From: Halichondria panicea
Taxonomy: Eukaryota > Porifera > Demospongiae > Suberitida > Halichondriidae
Direction: 5' to 3'
Assembly (NCBI RefSeq): GCF_963675165.1
Contig: NC_087388.1
Coordinates: 4,903,047-4,967,046 of the forward strand
DNA: 64,000 nucleotides
Shown: piece by piece, positions 35,614 through 47,213 of the stretch
Numbering within the stretch: position 1 is the first letter of the stretch
Layout: every line of letters starts with the position of its first letter
Translations under genes and position numbers: made by a program
The notes under the pieces: model-generated
What the model was told of the DNA's origin: nothing
What the model saw: only the letters and a program-made list of their open reading frames with translations
Database searches by the model: none

Positions 35614-36023
35614 ATGGCGAGTAACAAGACATTTACAATTCAAGATACCAATACTGGTTTGCCTGGAGTCTCCCCTACCTCACCCACCTCTTTCCCACCA
35701 AATTCTTATTGCAATTCATCAGATGAAGAAGTGGAAACAACTCCTAACCATTCATCGATAAACCCTTCTGTAGTCGTTGTTAAGTCCCAGGTTACTGATG
35801 ATGATACTGGTATACCGTCGAGCAGGATATTTATGCTCAGATGCTGGAAGACATTTGCGATAATATGCCAACTGGGGTGGGTACAAACGTAGAATATACC
35901 CCTTACGGTGGTGAAAAATTGTTGGATGGTGCATATACACTTGATTTTCATGGCATACAGGATATAAAGAAAAAACCAAAAGTTGCTGACATTAAGCATT
36001 TAGATATTACTCAGGTATATTAA
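35614..36023 (+). pseudogene. ORF with a one-base frame break
   Basis: An ATG at 35614 opens a Ser/Thr/Pro-rich, acidic stretch (MASNKTFTIQDTNTGLPG...). Near 35815 coding quality moves to the next frame, which reads EQDIYAQMLEDICDNMPTG and on to a stop at 36021. A 31-base intron would also join the frames but is shorter than any other intron here, so a frameshift is more likely. A possible next exon starts near 36278. Family not recognised. Confidence 0.35.
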
Positions 36024-36500
36024 GGGTGCCCGCACATAGTAACAAATTGACATAATTTAACCACAAAAATGCAACGTTTAGATCCTGAGACTTGCACACG
36101 CAGTATTTAATTTCAATGCGTGCGCTAGTATAGTAGTAACCACAAGTAACAACATAGTGGTTTTGTGAGAATGTCTTCAATTAAATTAACTACAAGCTGC
36201 AAAAGAAAATCAGGTAGCTACACAAACTAATAAATCAATAACAAAATAACACAATCCAATAAATACAGAGCCAGATTTGTAGCAAAGGAGTGCCTTCAGT
36301 AGTAGATGGGAGAAACGTAAGTGTGCCAATAGACCCCAGTCTCAGTACAATCAGCACGAGTGTCCGAGTTCCTCAACTAGCATTAGTCACACAGCAGGTT
36401 GGATTGTCTTTTAATGTTAATACACACTGTCTTCATTTGTGTCGAGTGGAGACGTTTCTCTTCAGTGCTTTAGACGTGTACTATCCACGATTCGAGCTGT

Positions 36501-36917
36501 TCATGGCACTATCCAGTGTTGTCCTTTCTCCTCAATGGCCACCTGCATGTTGATACGTCCGGTTGAGTGGCTGGTTGGGTCTTTCACCATGTTCCAGCAC
36601 ACAATGGCATCGCATCCTTCAGAAGCTGGAGATCCTTGCCACCAAGTTAGCAGAATGGTCCTGTGGTCAGATACGAAAAAAATATTGTGAACAGGGGTGA
36701 TGACAAAAATAGGTTGGTTCCTATGGATGGATTCTACCTGACCCGGTGCCACTACATAATTATTCACTGTACATGCACATGTATTGTCCAGATGAAGGGG
36801 ACAGTCACCTTTCTGGCAAAAAACTTGGGATGGAGGACCTATACTTACAAACACGCTAGGAACTCGTCTGGAAGGTTGGCAATCTGTGCTATTATTTATT
36901 TTATGTATCACACTCAC
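36501..36917 (-). CDS. 138-aa ORF of unclear status
   Basis: Open for 138 codons on the minus strand, with a cysteine-bearing segment (CQKGDCPLHLDNTCACTV) and a balanced composition ending in EEKGQHWIVP. A 213-codon ORF overlaps on the plus strand (36663-37304). Only one is likely to be real, and I cannot tell which. No known domain in either. Confidence 0.25.
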   Translation of the reverse strand: MSVIHKINNSTDCQPSRRVPSVFVSIGPPSQVFCQKGDCPLHLDNTCACTVNNYVVAPGQVESIHRNQPIFVITPVHNIFFVSDHRTILLTWWQGSPASEGCDAIVCWNMVKDPTSHSTGRINMQVAIEEKGQHWIVP

Positions 36918-37304
36918 AGAAGCTCATTTCCAGATGTCCTGGCGATGGAGGCAGTTACGACACACCATTCACTGATCAGCTGCCTCCCCAACCTCCCTAT
37001 TCGGTCTGCTAATAAGCAGATGGAGCTGTGTGGACCTCACAAAAGCGGAGGTTCCACCAATCTGATGCCCGGGGAAGCCAAGCATTACTGCAGCCCAGAC
37101 AAAGAGACTGGTCCAACTTGGCCTGGAGCACAGCACTCTGGTGACACTGAGGTCCAAGAGTGGTATTACACACAGGCTTTCATGGAAGCTCTGAAGGGGA
37201 AGGGAGTGAAAAGCAAGGCCCTGTGTATCAAGCTAGCAAAGCTAGTTCATAGTTTACCTTCAAAGTCCATCAAAACAGCAGCCAACCCTGGCAGAAGTCT
37301 ATGA
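36663..37304 (+). CDS. 213-aa ORF of unclear status
   Basis: The C-terminal half (about residues 105-213, from LPNLPIRSANKQMELCGPHK) has a more protein-like composition than the N-terminal half, which overlaps the minus-strand ORF 36501-36917. It ends SKSIKTAANPGRSL. It may be a terminal exon beginning near 36930. Not recognised. Confidence 0.25.
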   Translation: MVRYEKNIVNRGDDKNRLVPMDGFYLTRCHYIIIHCTCTCIVQMKGTVTFLAKNLGWRTYTYKHARNSSGRLAICAIIYFMYHTHRSSFPDVLAMEAVTTHHSLISCLPNLPIRSANKQMELCGPHKSGGSTNLMPGEAKHYCSPDKETGPTWPGAQHSGDTEVQEWYYTQAFMEALKGKGVKSKALCIKLAKLVHSLPSKSIKTAANPGRSL

Positions 37305-38382
37305 GCCAGCCAATTGTCAGCGCTGTCTGTAGCCCCAGCGTTGCCTATCTCTTCTCTTCAGGCTACTAACAAATGGCTCTTGATCTTCAACGCTAATTCT
37401 GCACTCTACGTACGCAATTGGGGCGTGGTCTACAGGCTTACGTCTTAATTTATACTCTAGCGTACGCGTACGCTAGAGCCAGATATAAAAAGTGTTCGAT
37501 CTGACTATCTACGTACAGGACTTGGTCTATATTTAGCATGCTGCTATAATTAGGTAAGGTGAACAAAGTTACGGGCTGACTTTGTCCATATGTGACAGGC
37601 TCTGGGAAAACCAGACTATTGGAGCAGAATTTAGTATTGAGCTACAGCTAAATTTATGCCTACAGTATAAAATCTCAAATAAAATGTTATTGATGTATAA
37701 GTATCTACAGTCCTTCTACTACCTCTCTGTAAAATCTGATGCTCTAAATCCAACTCTTTCCATCGAAACGCTTCGTCCAAAGTTTCGCTATTACCTTATT
37801 TTTCCTAATTAAGCAATCTTTGAGAGTCGTTTTTCTCGATACTACATTTTACGGCTTTGAGTTTCCAACGCGCATGACTCGGGTATGAAACTAGGTATGT
37901 GAACACTAAGCATATCATTGTGTAGGCAATGCTCTGCTCTATTATTTGGTACATTAATCACACATATTTTAGTCTGCTCCAATAGTCTGGTTTTCCCAGA
38001 GCCTGTCACATATACGGTCTAGATTTTTCTCTAGAGGGTGTGTCATGACAAAAAATTCTCATAAATAGATAACAAAGAGATTTTACAACAAAAGCTCTTC
38101 GTAATGTTGAAGAGCTGTGTGTAGTGCACCTGCAAACAAACAATCAAGTCCATAGCTCTACTGGTTTCCTAAGCGGAACTTCTTTTAGCTATATGATGAA
38201 AATCAAGTGTAAAATCTGTTGTCATCATCCTTTCCTCTCCATTTTTGGAATGCACACTAGTAGAGTGTTGCTTCATAATCCTGTGAAGGATCCATGTCTC
38301 CCCTGCAGGTAGTTTCATAGTTAGCTTTCCCTAGCAACGTGTGTGTGGGCGTACGTGGGCGTAGGTGTTCCAGCACCCTTAA
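37305..38382. other. Intergenic, small inverted repeat
   Basis: CTGGGAAAACCAGACTATTGG (from about 37603) recurs inverted near 37977-38002 (CAATAGTCTGGTTTTCCCAG), delimiting a hairpin-type repeat of about 400 bases. Otherwise no gene. Confidence 0.5.
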
Positions 38383-38899
38383 GGACTGGGACCTTCAATT
38401 ATTGCTGAATCAGCTAAAACGCAGCCACGCCCACGATTTTTAATATGTTTTGTGTGTAAAAATTTTGTGCAGCTACTGATCTTTTTTAGTTCTAAAAACG
38501 GTGTTCTAAACCTTCCTTTTAGCTCTTAATTCTTAGTGTAGTAGGTAGTTCAAAGGCTTAAGCAGACATATCTGCTGGGAGAGAGCCACTTCTTTGGCCA
38601 AAGGTGAGATTTTGCACAAAACTTAGTCTTACAGCTGACAATAAGTGACATTTTTATTTTTATAGGCTAATAACTTACTCTAAATAGAACATGATGCTCT
38701 CTCCCAGCGGATATGTCTGCTTAAGCCTTTGAACTACCTACTACACTAAGAATTAAGAGCTAAAAGGAAGGTTTAGAACACCGTTTTTAGAACTAAAAAA
38801 GATCAGTAGCTGCACAAAATTTTTACACACAAAACATATTAAAAATCGTGGGCGTGGCTGCGTTTTAGCTGATTCAGCAATAATTGAAGGTCCCAGTCC
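38383..38899. mobile_element. 517-bp foldback, TTAA flanks
   Basis: Arms of about 205 bases, almost perfectly inverted, start GGACTGGGACCTTCAATTAT and are separated by about 110 bases. TTAA occurs on both sides (38379-38382, 38900-38903), the target of piggyBac-type elements. It ends 15 bases before the ATG of membrane copy 3. A tiny relative is at 59353-59414. Confidence 0.9.
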
Positions 38900-38914
38900 T
38901 TAATATACCTGAGT

Positions 38915-40285
38915 ATGAAAACCCTTCTAAAGCTCGCCCGCAGAAGAGGATTTCGCATGTTACAAATGATTTTGTTTCCTAAAAAAGTTGACAAATTCTG
39001 GACAATTCTTAAAAATGTTTGGATTATTAGCGAGCTTCTTTTTCTCTTTACAGGCCTCAGTCTATCAATATACGATATAACTACAACAGACTCCGAGTCT
39101 GTTGCACTGTACTCTTGGATTGAGTTGGGATTTGCTAGTCTCGGGTGCTTACTGGCTACAGTGGATGCAGTTGCCTCTTTATGGCCGTGTCAAGTGTGCT
39201 GCAATGCTTTTGGAAATGTTTGTGATCGATGCCATTTTCTTAAATCGTGCTTGAACACTGGTCGGATTTTGCTCACTGAGCTTATAATAACTCCCCTTAT
39301 AATCTGTGATCTATTTGGTCTTTTCATCGAGCAAGATTACAAGTGTGAAAATGAAAATCAATGCGTAAAGTTTGCTCACTTTGTAATAGATGTTGTTGCT
39401 ACCATCCTTTTTCTTTATATTGTTCGCATTTTCGTTCTTGTTGCCACAGTCAAAAGCATATACAAAATTCAGTCTCCCAAAGAAGGTAGCGAAGAGAAAG
39501 GAACTGTGCCTACTAGACCTCAGGTTGAGAAACGTGCATTCAAGTTTACTGTCTTCCTTGTTATACATACGGCTCTTCAATTACTTGCTCATTTCATCAT
39601 GATTGTTGCCATCGGTGCATAAATACGCTACGAAAACAACCACCTTTACAGTCAGTCTGTCAGCAGTTGTCCCGGAAATTACTGTATAAGCGGTTTCCTT
39701 ATTTACATGTCTACTGCTGCTTGTATCTTGCCCATTCTTGGACTCTTCAGCTACTTTGTATACACTAACTTTTGGTTTCAAGAATGTCCAATCTCTGTTC
39801 TTGTTGACTTTTTGCACGTGATTGTAGCACCTGGTGGAAAGGATATTATCGAAATGAAAGAAAAAAAGAAAATAGACAAAAATGCTTTGGTAAGAACAAT
39901 AAACTCCATAAGCAACAACGTGCAGAATAATTTCAAGGAACTTGTACAGACAAGCTTTAAGACAAAACCATTCAGGAATTCAACGTGTGTAGTTTTCTGC
40001 CTCTTTTATGCAGCTTGTCAGTTGGCTTTTTACATAGTTGCTGGATATGGGTATGTTAGTGTGAGTCACATCCTCGACAGTCCATGGCTGTTTGGTTTCA
40101 CTATTTTCGGAGGAGTATATCTATTGTTGATTAACATTTACGTCTTCATTATTGCTGCCTATTGGTTCATTATCATAGTAACCTTGACGACTTTACAGGT
40201 GCTTGAAATATTGATATATCTCGCTTATTGTTTATGCGTGACATGTGACATTCTTAACAATCCTTGTAAATATTTACAATCGTAA
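38915..40285 (+). pseudogene. Membrane protein family copy 3, one stop codon
   Basis: One frame runs 457 codons, interrupted only by TAA at 39620-39622, directly after IMIVAIGA. Copies 1 and 2 have lysine there (GAKIAYENR, GGKIRYDNR), so a single A-to-T change (AAA to TAA) explains it; IRYENN follows at once. It covers the membrane part of the family (TFxFVYTNFWFQECPIS-like motif, Cys cluster CQVCCN...CDRC) but not the hydrophilic N-terminal 200 residues. The homologous block begins right at the ATG (LARRRGFRM), 15 bases after a foldback transposon. No other damage is visible, so it is either a young pseudogene or a readthrough/edited gene. Confidence 0.8.
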
Positions 40286-40678
40286 CTGGACTCATAGGTA
40301 GACTATATCAGTATAACTTATCGTTTATAGAGTGTTCATGCAGTTTGTTAATTTGTATACCAGTCCTAAGCAGTAATTGTAGCTTACCACAGTCATGTAA
40401 GTGGCGCTGTGAGTTAGAATTTAATTTTTGTAAAAAAGTGTCTTTTTTAATTTATTGTGGATCGATTGCAATTTTAAACAGTGTAGTTTCAAATTTATTG
40501 TGGATCGACTGCATGGTTAGAATTTCATTTTTGTAAAACAGTGTAGATTCAATATTTGTAGTTGTTCTGATTGCTGGTTGATACTCCAATTAAATGTTGA
40601 TCATTACATGAATAACGTGACAGCATCACAGGCATATGCATGCATGCTCAACACAAGTGATCCTTATATCCCTTTCCT

Positions 40679-41610
40679 TGCCATTCGTGAAATCTGGAAC
40701 AGGAGCGTCTTTAGGTCGATCAATTAGTGTGGATCCGGCCTCACCACGCCTCCAAGTCATTCTATTAGTCTAGATCCGGCTAGCAATTCTAGCTGGGACT
40801 CCCAGTTCTAGCTCCTTTTGTTTAGCGTGTCAGAGACTGGGAGAAGATGATTGGCACTCCCTGGCTCCTTTGGATGTACAGCTGTCCAGATCCCTAGAAC
40901 ATACCCTCCATTCTGACGAGTTATCAGTGCATAGGGTGCTTACTAGATTCTTGCCAGCCAGTACAGTTCAAGCTACACACAGCACCGCTCAACTATTCTC
41001 TACCCCATTATCTAGCTAAATCTGGTCCAACTAGACAGCAGACACAGCTAGTTAATTCAGTAAAGCCAGGGGTAGCCCTACTTCTACGGTTGTTCAGTAC
41101 CCACGGTAACAATTCCTCTGGGCTGGGCTAACTAGTTGAGCCACGCCTCCCAATTCTCAAGGCTAGGTACATGTCTCTGTCTAGCTGCTTCTTCAGCTTC
41201 TTGCTCAGTTTTGTGGCTTAGAGAAAGGCCAGCTACTCAGGGGGAAGAGTCCAGATGAAAGTCTGGCAGCCAGGTGACGTCCAAACGGTCAGTTATTCTT
41301 TCCACCAACTTTTTAATCTAGTCTAGTCCTGCTTGCACTGCTACTACTACTGCTGCCTACTGCTGCTACTCTTCCTAGCTAGTCAAAGGTTTCTTTTTTT
41401 TTTTTTTTTTTTTTATAACTACATATGCACAAAGAGACATCAAAGCTTACATCAAAGGACACAGATTTTTAGCCTACTTGACTGATAAGGCGGTTACCTA
41501 GACTACAGTTTGTTTGTCAGGGAGGAGCTCACATACAACTTCATCTAATTCATCATAACGATTCCTTACCCATTGTTGTAATTTCTACAACAGATTGCCA
41601 AGGAAAGAGA
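40679..41610. mobile_element. 932-bp TIR element, TA flanks
   Basis: Ends TCCCTTTCCTTGCCA and TTGCCAAGGAAAGAGA between TA dinucleotides (40677-40678, 41611-41612). Nearly identical to 22544-23454 apart from an extra CTACTGCTGC-type trinucleotide stretch. No coding capacity. Confidence 0.8.
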
Positions 41611-42066
41611 TATACGATGCTTGGATCAGACGTATAAGCTATCACTGCATGTAGCCAGAATAGTTGCCGTTGGTTTGCAAATAAAATGCAGCTAGATATA
41701 ATAATTATAGGTTGACAACATATTTAAATCAATATTCTTGTGGTCCTAAACTCAAACACGTTACAAGGTATACTATAATTATACTCACTATAGTTTATAA
41801 TATAGCCGTATTATGCATGGCGGCTATAAAAATTTGGGCACAAAACAATTTGCAAAAGGATCACATGCATGCAAGATCCGCAATATATGCCACTATAACT
41901 ACGACTCACATGCATGATCAGGTGGGAAAACGTGAAGGAGTTGAGCGATGATGGTCTTTTCATAATGCAGAGAAAGCAATGCAATTGCCAAACTGAAAAC
42001 TGAAGGGCAGATCACATCCATGCACTGTACTTTTTGATGATGCCGAAGATCTGAAACTATAATTTT

Positions 42067-42116
42067 ATGTGTGCATGTGTGTGTGTGTGTGTGTGTGTAT
42101 GTGTGTGTGTGTGCGT
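42067..42116. repeat. (GT)n microsatellite
   Basis: About 50 bases of GT with single-base interruptions. Confidence 0.95.
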
Positions 42117-42205
42117 TATAAGGCGAACTCATGCACGTAATACTGTTCTATTCAGCTATATAACACAGTGGCGTAGGAAGATTTTTTGCAATGGGGGGCT
42201 CAGAG

Positions 42206-42264
42206 TAGTCTGGCCACGCCCTCCCCAACTATCAAAGACTGAAAGAGGCTGGAATTCGAGACTA
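42206..42264. mobile_element. 59-bp TAGTCT micro-element, 9-bp TSD
   Basis: TAGTCTGGCCACGCCC...GGAATTCGAGACTA, flanked by GGCTCAGAG and GGCTCATAG (one mismatch). Sister of 34837-34893. Confidence 0.7.
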
Positions 42265-42479
42265 GGCTCATAGATCAATCATTATCAATAAATTAATATC
42301 TCTGTGGTAGATCTATCACTTTGCACTTTAGACTTTCGCATTGAAATAATCACGTAATTACAGTTTAATAGCTGCAGGGCTGCAGCCAGCATGCTGTAGC
42401 TAAGCTAACTCAACAGTTCAAGCTAAACATTGTTCTCCAACAAGGGGGGGGCTCAAGCCCCTGGAGCCACCCCACTTCC

Positions 42480-42718
42480 TAGCCTCGAGACCAGCCGTTT
42501 GTTATCTGAAAGAACGCCTGGTCAAGTTCCAATGTAGCACTCGTTCTAGCTGAGTCAGCGTTTTATAGCATCATAATGATATTCATGGGTAATACACCTT
42601 GGACGGACCTTGTGCGGGCAATTTACTGGTCCAAGAAATTCCTGGACCATAGGACGAGTGCTACATTGGAACTTGACCAGGCGTTCTTTCAGATAACGAA
42701 CGGCTGGTCTCGAGGCTA
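42480..42718. mobile_element. 239-bp TAGCCT foldback, 9-bp TSD
   Basis: Arms of about 65 bases start TAGCCTCGAGACCAGCCGTT. Exact CCCACTTCC flanks (42471-42479, 42719-42727). Nested in the 5-bp-TSD element. Confidence 0.9.
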
Positions 42719-43073
42719 CCCACTTCCTACGCCACTGTAACAAGACATTTCACCATTGAAAATGATTTATATAATTATGTAATGTGTTCTTAATGAACAC
42801 ACCCCCTTCATTACTTACCATAAACTCAAGATCACTCAAATACATTAGCCCCAGGTTGTACGAGCTGCAAATCCTTGAATATTGGCACGTGCCCACTGCA
42901 TGGTGTGTGGTGTGTGCAATCTGAATGGAGAAGTACGAAGATTGGTGTTTCCCTCAATAGAATATTGGGGACAAGGTAGTTTTCTGTGAGGTGAGAGTCT
43001 TGTCTTTGTGCTCCCCTTAGTCTAAGGTCCCCTTCTTCACTGATGCTCAGTTATGCAGCTCAGTCTTTATTAG

Positions 43074-43135
43074 GTATAACTCTCAAGCGCATGTGCAGTT
43101 CTAGACAGATTCTGCACATGCGCTAGAGTTATAGA
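43074..43135. repeat. Small hairpin
   Basis: ATAACTCTCAAGCGCATGTGCAG pairs with CTGCACATGCGCTAGAGTTAT (one mismatch) around 13 bases. Confidence 0.8.
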
Positions 43136-44097
43136 GCCACGTGGCAAGAATCTTAAGTCTTGTTCTTGTACATGGTTTGTTAGAACTTCTGAAGTACTAC
43201 GAGTAAAACAACAACAACAACAGGTGAACATTATTCATATGAGAGAGGATAGCTCTAGGATTGTATGTGTGGCTACTATAGATATCTTCAATGTATGATG
43301 TTATAATCTACTCCATTACATGCACACGTACACGTACACGTACCTGTAACAGTTATCTGACGTTGTCGACACAATGGTATTGGACCTGTTACTATTCCAA
43401 GCGGATCAGGGCGGAGACCTGGACAAGATACAACAGAAAAGACGTCGACAAGATCATACGAATACGATGATCGATGGAGAAAATGTGAGTTGAAGTTCAT
43501 ATGTGCGTCTGTACTGACGGGGAAAGTTGGTTTTAATGACATCATGTCGTCCCGTGGCATGTATCATAAAGCATTGCCAAATCTGTTGCGTTAGGAGTTA
43601 ATAGCTTTTCTTGAGATTTTAATAGCTAGCAATGCCGCAATTAGGTGTCTAGTTAGATCCTTTAATATACACCAAACAGAAGTTTGAACGACCATATAGA
43701 GCTCTGGTTACATATTAAAGTGGAGGTATAGTGTACAAAAATCGTTTTGAAGCAGCGTAACAAAAACACACGATCTGGCCGACTATGCCTTCTGAAAGAA
43801 GTTTTTCTATGCATTGAAATGTTGGTCCACAAACACAAGTTATGGCAGTTATGTCTGTTTGAAAATACTACAAATGTAATACTATGATCCTGCATCCTTT
43901 CCATACATACCAGCTCTACCCCAGTGTTGCGTATGTTTCTCAGTGATGCTATAGCAACCCTCCACCCTCTTTAGACAAGCACTCATGCCTGTCCAACGTA
44001 ATTAATTTTTGTGGAGGAACAGCTATGTTGTAGCTGGAGCATAATTCCAACGATTTAATGCCCAGAAAATTGTCCTTATTGATTTAAAATTAACATA

Positions 44098-44331
44098 CCG
44101 TATAGCGCGAAATTTTCGAGGGGCTTAATTTTCGCGGATTTCGTGGGTTAGAATTCTACACGAAAATTAAGTCCACAAAAAGTGTTCTTTAATTAGAATT
44201 ACCTGCTATCATGCAAAGATTTAAAGGCGTGGCTTCCGGTAAGCAGCTATTCCGCGAACATTGTGCAACGAAATGGTTTTTAGAGGCCAATCCACGAAAT
44301 ATAAGTGCCTCGAAAATTTCGCGCTATACGG
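44098..44331. mobile_element. CCGTATAGCG MITE, 234 bp
   Basis: Same family and length as 8771-9004, TA flanks 44096-44097 and 44332-44333. Copy B of the segmental duplication has an uninterrupted AACATAATCTG at the matching place (about 50733), an empty site with a single TA. Confidence 0.95.
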
Positions 44332-46137
44332 TAGTCTGTTTTAGAATGGCGAAGGTCAAGTTTTTTGAAACGGTTCACTCACCCTCTCCCTCCCCCCCAC
44401 ACACCTCACACGCACACAGTGAGATTTGAGATGGATAACTGCAACAAGCTCAAGAACATGTGCAGTAAAGAGATTGGTTGCAAGAAGAAGGACAAGGAAC
44501 CTGATGGAGACACTGCCCGAGGACTTTAGCCAGAAACTGGTCTCTCAGTAAGCTCATAGGATTAGTACTGTACATTAGTGATGATGGAATTAGTAGAGTT
44601 GTTACTTTTGCTTGAGCTTAATTACCCTGAGAAGCACAAAAACGTGAAGATCTTAACTCAAAGAAAATAATAGGCTAGTTCTATCTATGCCTGACACAGC
44701 CATTTTGTAATGATGATGTAACCGGTGGAGATCCCACGTATAGGCGCAATAGTCAAATAGTTGAGAGTGGCATTGAATTAAATGAATCAGTTTTGACAAA
44801 AATGCATGGCTTGGAAGTGTGGGTAAGTGCTGGCTGACCACGTGTGCCTTCTGAAAAAGCTTTTTCTAAGCTTCCAGAAAATCGCAAATCATTGAAAATG
44901 GTCTATCCAAACACAACTAATGCCTGTTTGAAGATACTACAAATGCACTAGACGTTATACTATGTTTGTGGCGTCCTTTCCATACATGCCAGCTACCTCA
45001 GTGTTGCGTATGTTTCTCAGTGATGCTATAGCAACCCTCCACCCTCTTTAGACAGGCCACTTATTATGTCTGTCTAATTTTTGTGGAGGAACAGTTATGT
45101 TTTTAGCTCTGTGTAAAATTGAGAGCTATGATAAAGCAAAATTCCTTGCTGCTTTATCTGGAAAGGCCTATTTGCTACGATTTAGCAATCAAAAATTATT
45201 TACATTGTCGCTCATAATTATTTTAGGAGTAATACTTTTTTGTACTGTGTTTTGCACGTGAAAAACCTCTGTGAATGAATAATGATTGCGTTCTGGCAAG
45301 GATCGTGATGTCATACAAGTACCATGCAGTATTATTAAAGTTTGCAAAGCGATTAAAATTCGCTATATATAGTTTGATGCTCGCAAAACATTTTAGTAAT
45401 ATCGTCTATGTTTAGCTTTTGATATGGAATGTTAAAATTCCTTGAAGCCGTTCATCCCCCTTCCCCTTTCCCCACACACATACAGTGAGATTTCAGACGG
45501 ATAACAGCAACAAGCTCAAGAACATGACTGTGCAGTAAAGAGATTGGTTGCAAGAAGAAGAACGGCCATTGTGTTCTGTGTGTCCCTGAGTGCATACGAC
45601 CTCATGCTGACCGAGGACAAAGAGATGATGTGTGAGCTGTGGGAGGAATGTTAGGGTGCATGTTTGGCTAATGAGTTAATGGTTACTATCTCCCACTCAC
45701 CGTGTGTACACATTTGGGGCAGAGTTTTAATGAAATTCACAGAGTCAGTGTGTATCGTGTGTGTCTTTCTTAATGGTTACTATATCTCCCACTCACCGTG
45801 TGTACACATTTTTTAGATAATACTCGCAGCTGTATGCAAGCTCCTGTATCTATGGCTTGTCATATTATTCAAGTTATTGTATAGCCATGCAGTTTTATAG
45901 CTGTAGGCTTCCTTATGCACTAATCCACCAAGGCCTACATTCCATTTGTTGTTGTATAATTATAGTCCTAATCAGGATTTTTAGCTACATTTTTTGTATA
46001 GGGAGAGGAAATGACGACGGCCATAAGCCATTGAAAAATTGAGGAGAGAAAATTTGTGCTTACCACTATTAGCCTAGTTCTTAACTGTTTTTACTGCATT
46101 GTACACCTTCACCTCGCCTGAAAGGCAGACAAGCTAC

Positions 46138-46795
46138 TCTCAAGTGTGTGTACACTATGAGAGGTGAATAGTGCCAAAAGAAAATGAATTTGCTGTGTTA
46201 GGAGGCGGCGGTGTTTACTTGGTGGCGGCGGCTTAACCTCGAGGGTGGCGGCAGGTGTCAGTTGTTGGTGGCGGCGAGTGTCAGTTGGTGACGGCAATGT
46301 GGTTGGTGGCGGCGGCTTAGCCTCGAAAATGTAAAGGCCAACCACTTGACCTTAGCTAATAGAGAAACAGAGGGTTGCTCCTGTGCTAGCTAGCCTCGAG
46401 ACCATGAGCAGCCTGATATCAGGTCAGCACTAGAGCAACTGTCTGGACTGGTCTTGATCACTCCACAATCCCTCCCAGACACTAAAAACAAGCTTGAGAA
46501 GTAGTTTGCCAAGATAAAAGGTCAAGTGGTCCATATTCACATCCACATTAATATATTTGAGGCTAAGCCGCCTCCACCAAGTAAACACCCGCCGTAACCT
46601 CGAGGTTAAGCCGCCGCCACTAGATAGAGTCTCTACACTCTCATGCCGCCACCAAAAAACACCAGCCGCCACCATAGATAGAAGAAGGAAACAGCCTCCG
46701 CCACATTCGAGGTTAAGCCGCCGCCAGCAAGTAAACACCCGCCTCCTAAAAACATCCTCCTTTTGGCACTACTCACCCCTCATAGTACACAGCCT
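46138..46795. mobile_element. GGCGGC-rich foldback
   Basis: The outer arms (TACACTATGAGAGGTGAATA... and its complement) and inner GGCGGCGGCTTAACCTCGAG-type arms are inverted copies. The ORFs here are translations of GCC/GGC repeats. It lies only in copy A of the duplication. Confidence 0.75.
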
Positions 46796-47213
46796 GTTAT
46801 GTATAATCTCCTGTCTGAACTTTTGAACTGTACGATGTGCTAGATCAAAATTGATGTAAGAGGCTTTTTCTCAACTAATTTGACTGATACAGTCATGTAG
46901 AATTCAATGACATAGCTATATTTTTATGTAGATCTCTAATTATTCCTTCACTGTTAAAACACCACACTTTGTTGTGACATCAGGGGGAATCCCAGGGTGC
47001 CCTATATGTATGAAACCCTAACCTGACCTCCTCTCTCACATGCAGGTCCTATATTATAATACTTACGATGACTGCTCAGAAGTGAGGCACCGCCAAAAAG
47101 CCAAGAAAGAAATATACTCTCACTTTACATGCATGCGCTACAGACACAATTCGTGTTTGATACAGTCACAATAGTGTATGTTATAACAGGAGTACTGATG
47201 TTGGTTTCATTAG

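Larger units (their letters stand above)
42166..42737. mobile_element. CAGTGGCG element, 5-bp TSD, nested
   Basis: Ends CAGTGGCGTAGGAAG and CTTCCTACGCCACTG (one mismatch in the full arm), exact TAACA flanks (42161-42165, 42738-42742). It holds two younger insertions, 42206-42264 and 42480-42718; without them and their duplications it would be about 256 bp. Confidence 0.9.
43805..47213. repeat. Segmental duplication, copy A
   Basis: Matches copy B (50427-52706) in the same orientation, starting CTATGCATTGAAATGTTGGT. Copy A has two extra insertions: the MITE 44098-44331 and about 900 bases at 46010-46935 with a GGCGGC foldback. The unit is itself a degenerate tandem: the block with GTTGCGTATGTTTCTCAGTG and CAACAAGCTCAAGAAC occurs twice in each copy. 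Confidence 0.85.

Noticed and set aside
35815-35850. A 31-base intron joining the two frames at 35614-36023
   Set aside because: Shorter than any other intron in the window (minimum about 52 bases) and probably too short to splice; a frameshift is simpler.
46109-46826. ORFs rich in Pro, Arg, Ala or Gly repeats
   Set aside because: They are translations of GCC/GGC repeats in a foldback element.
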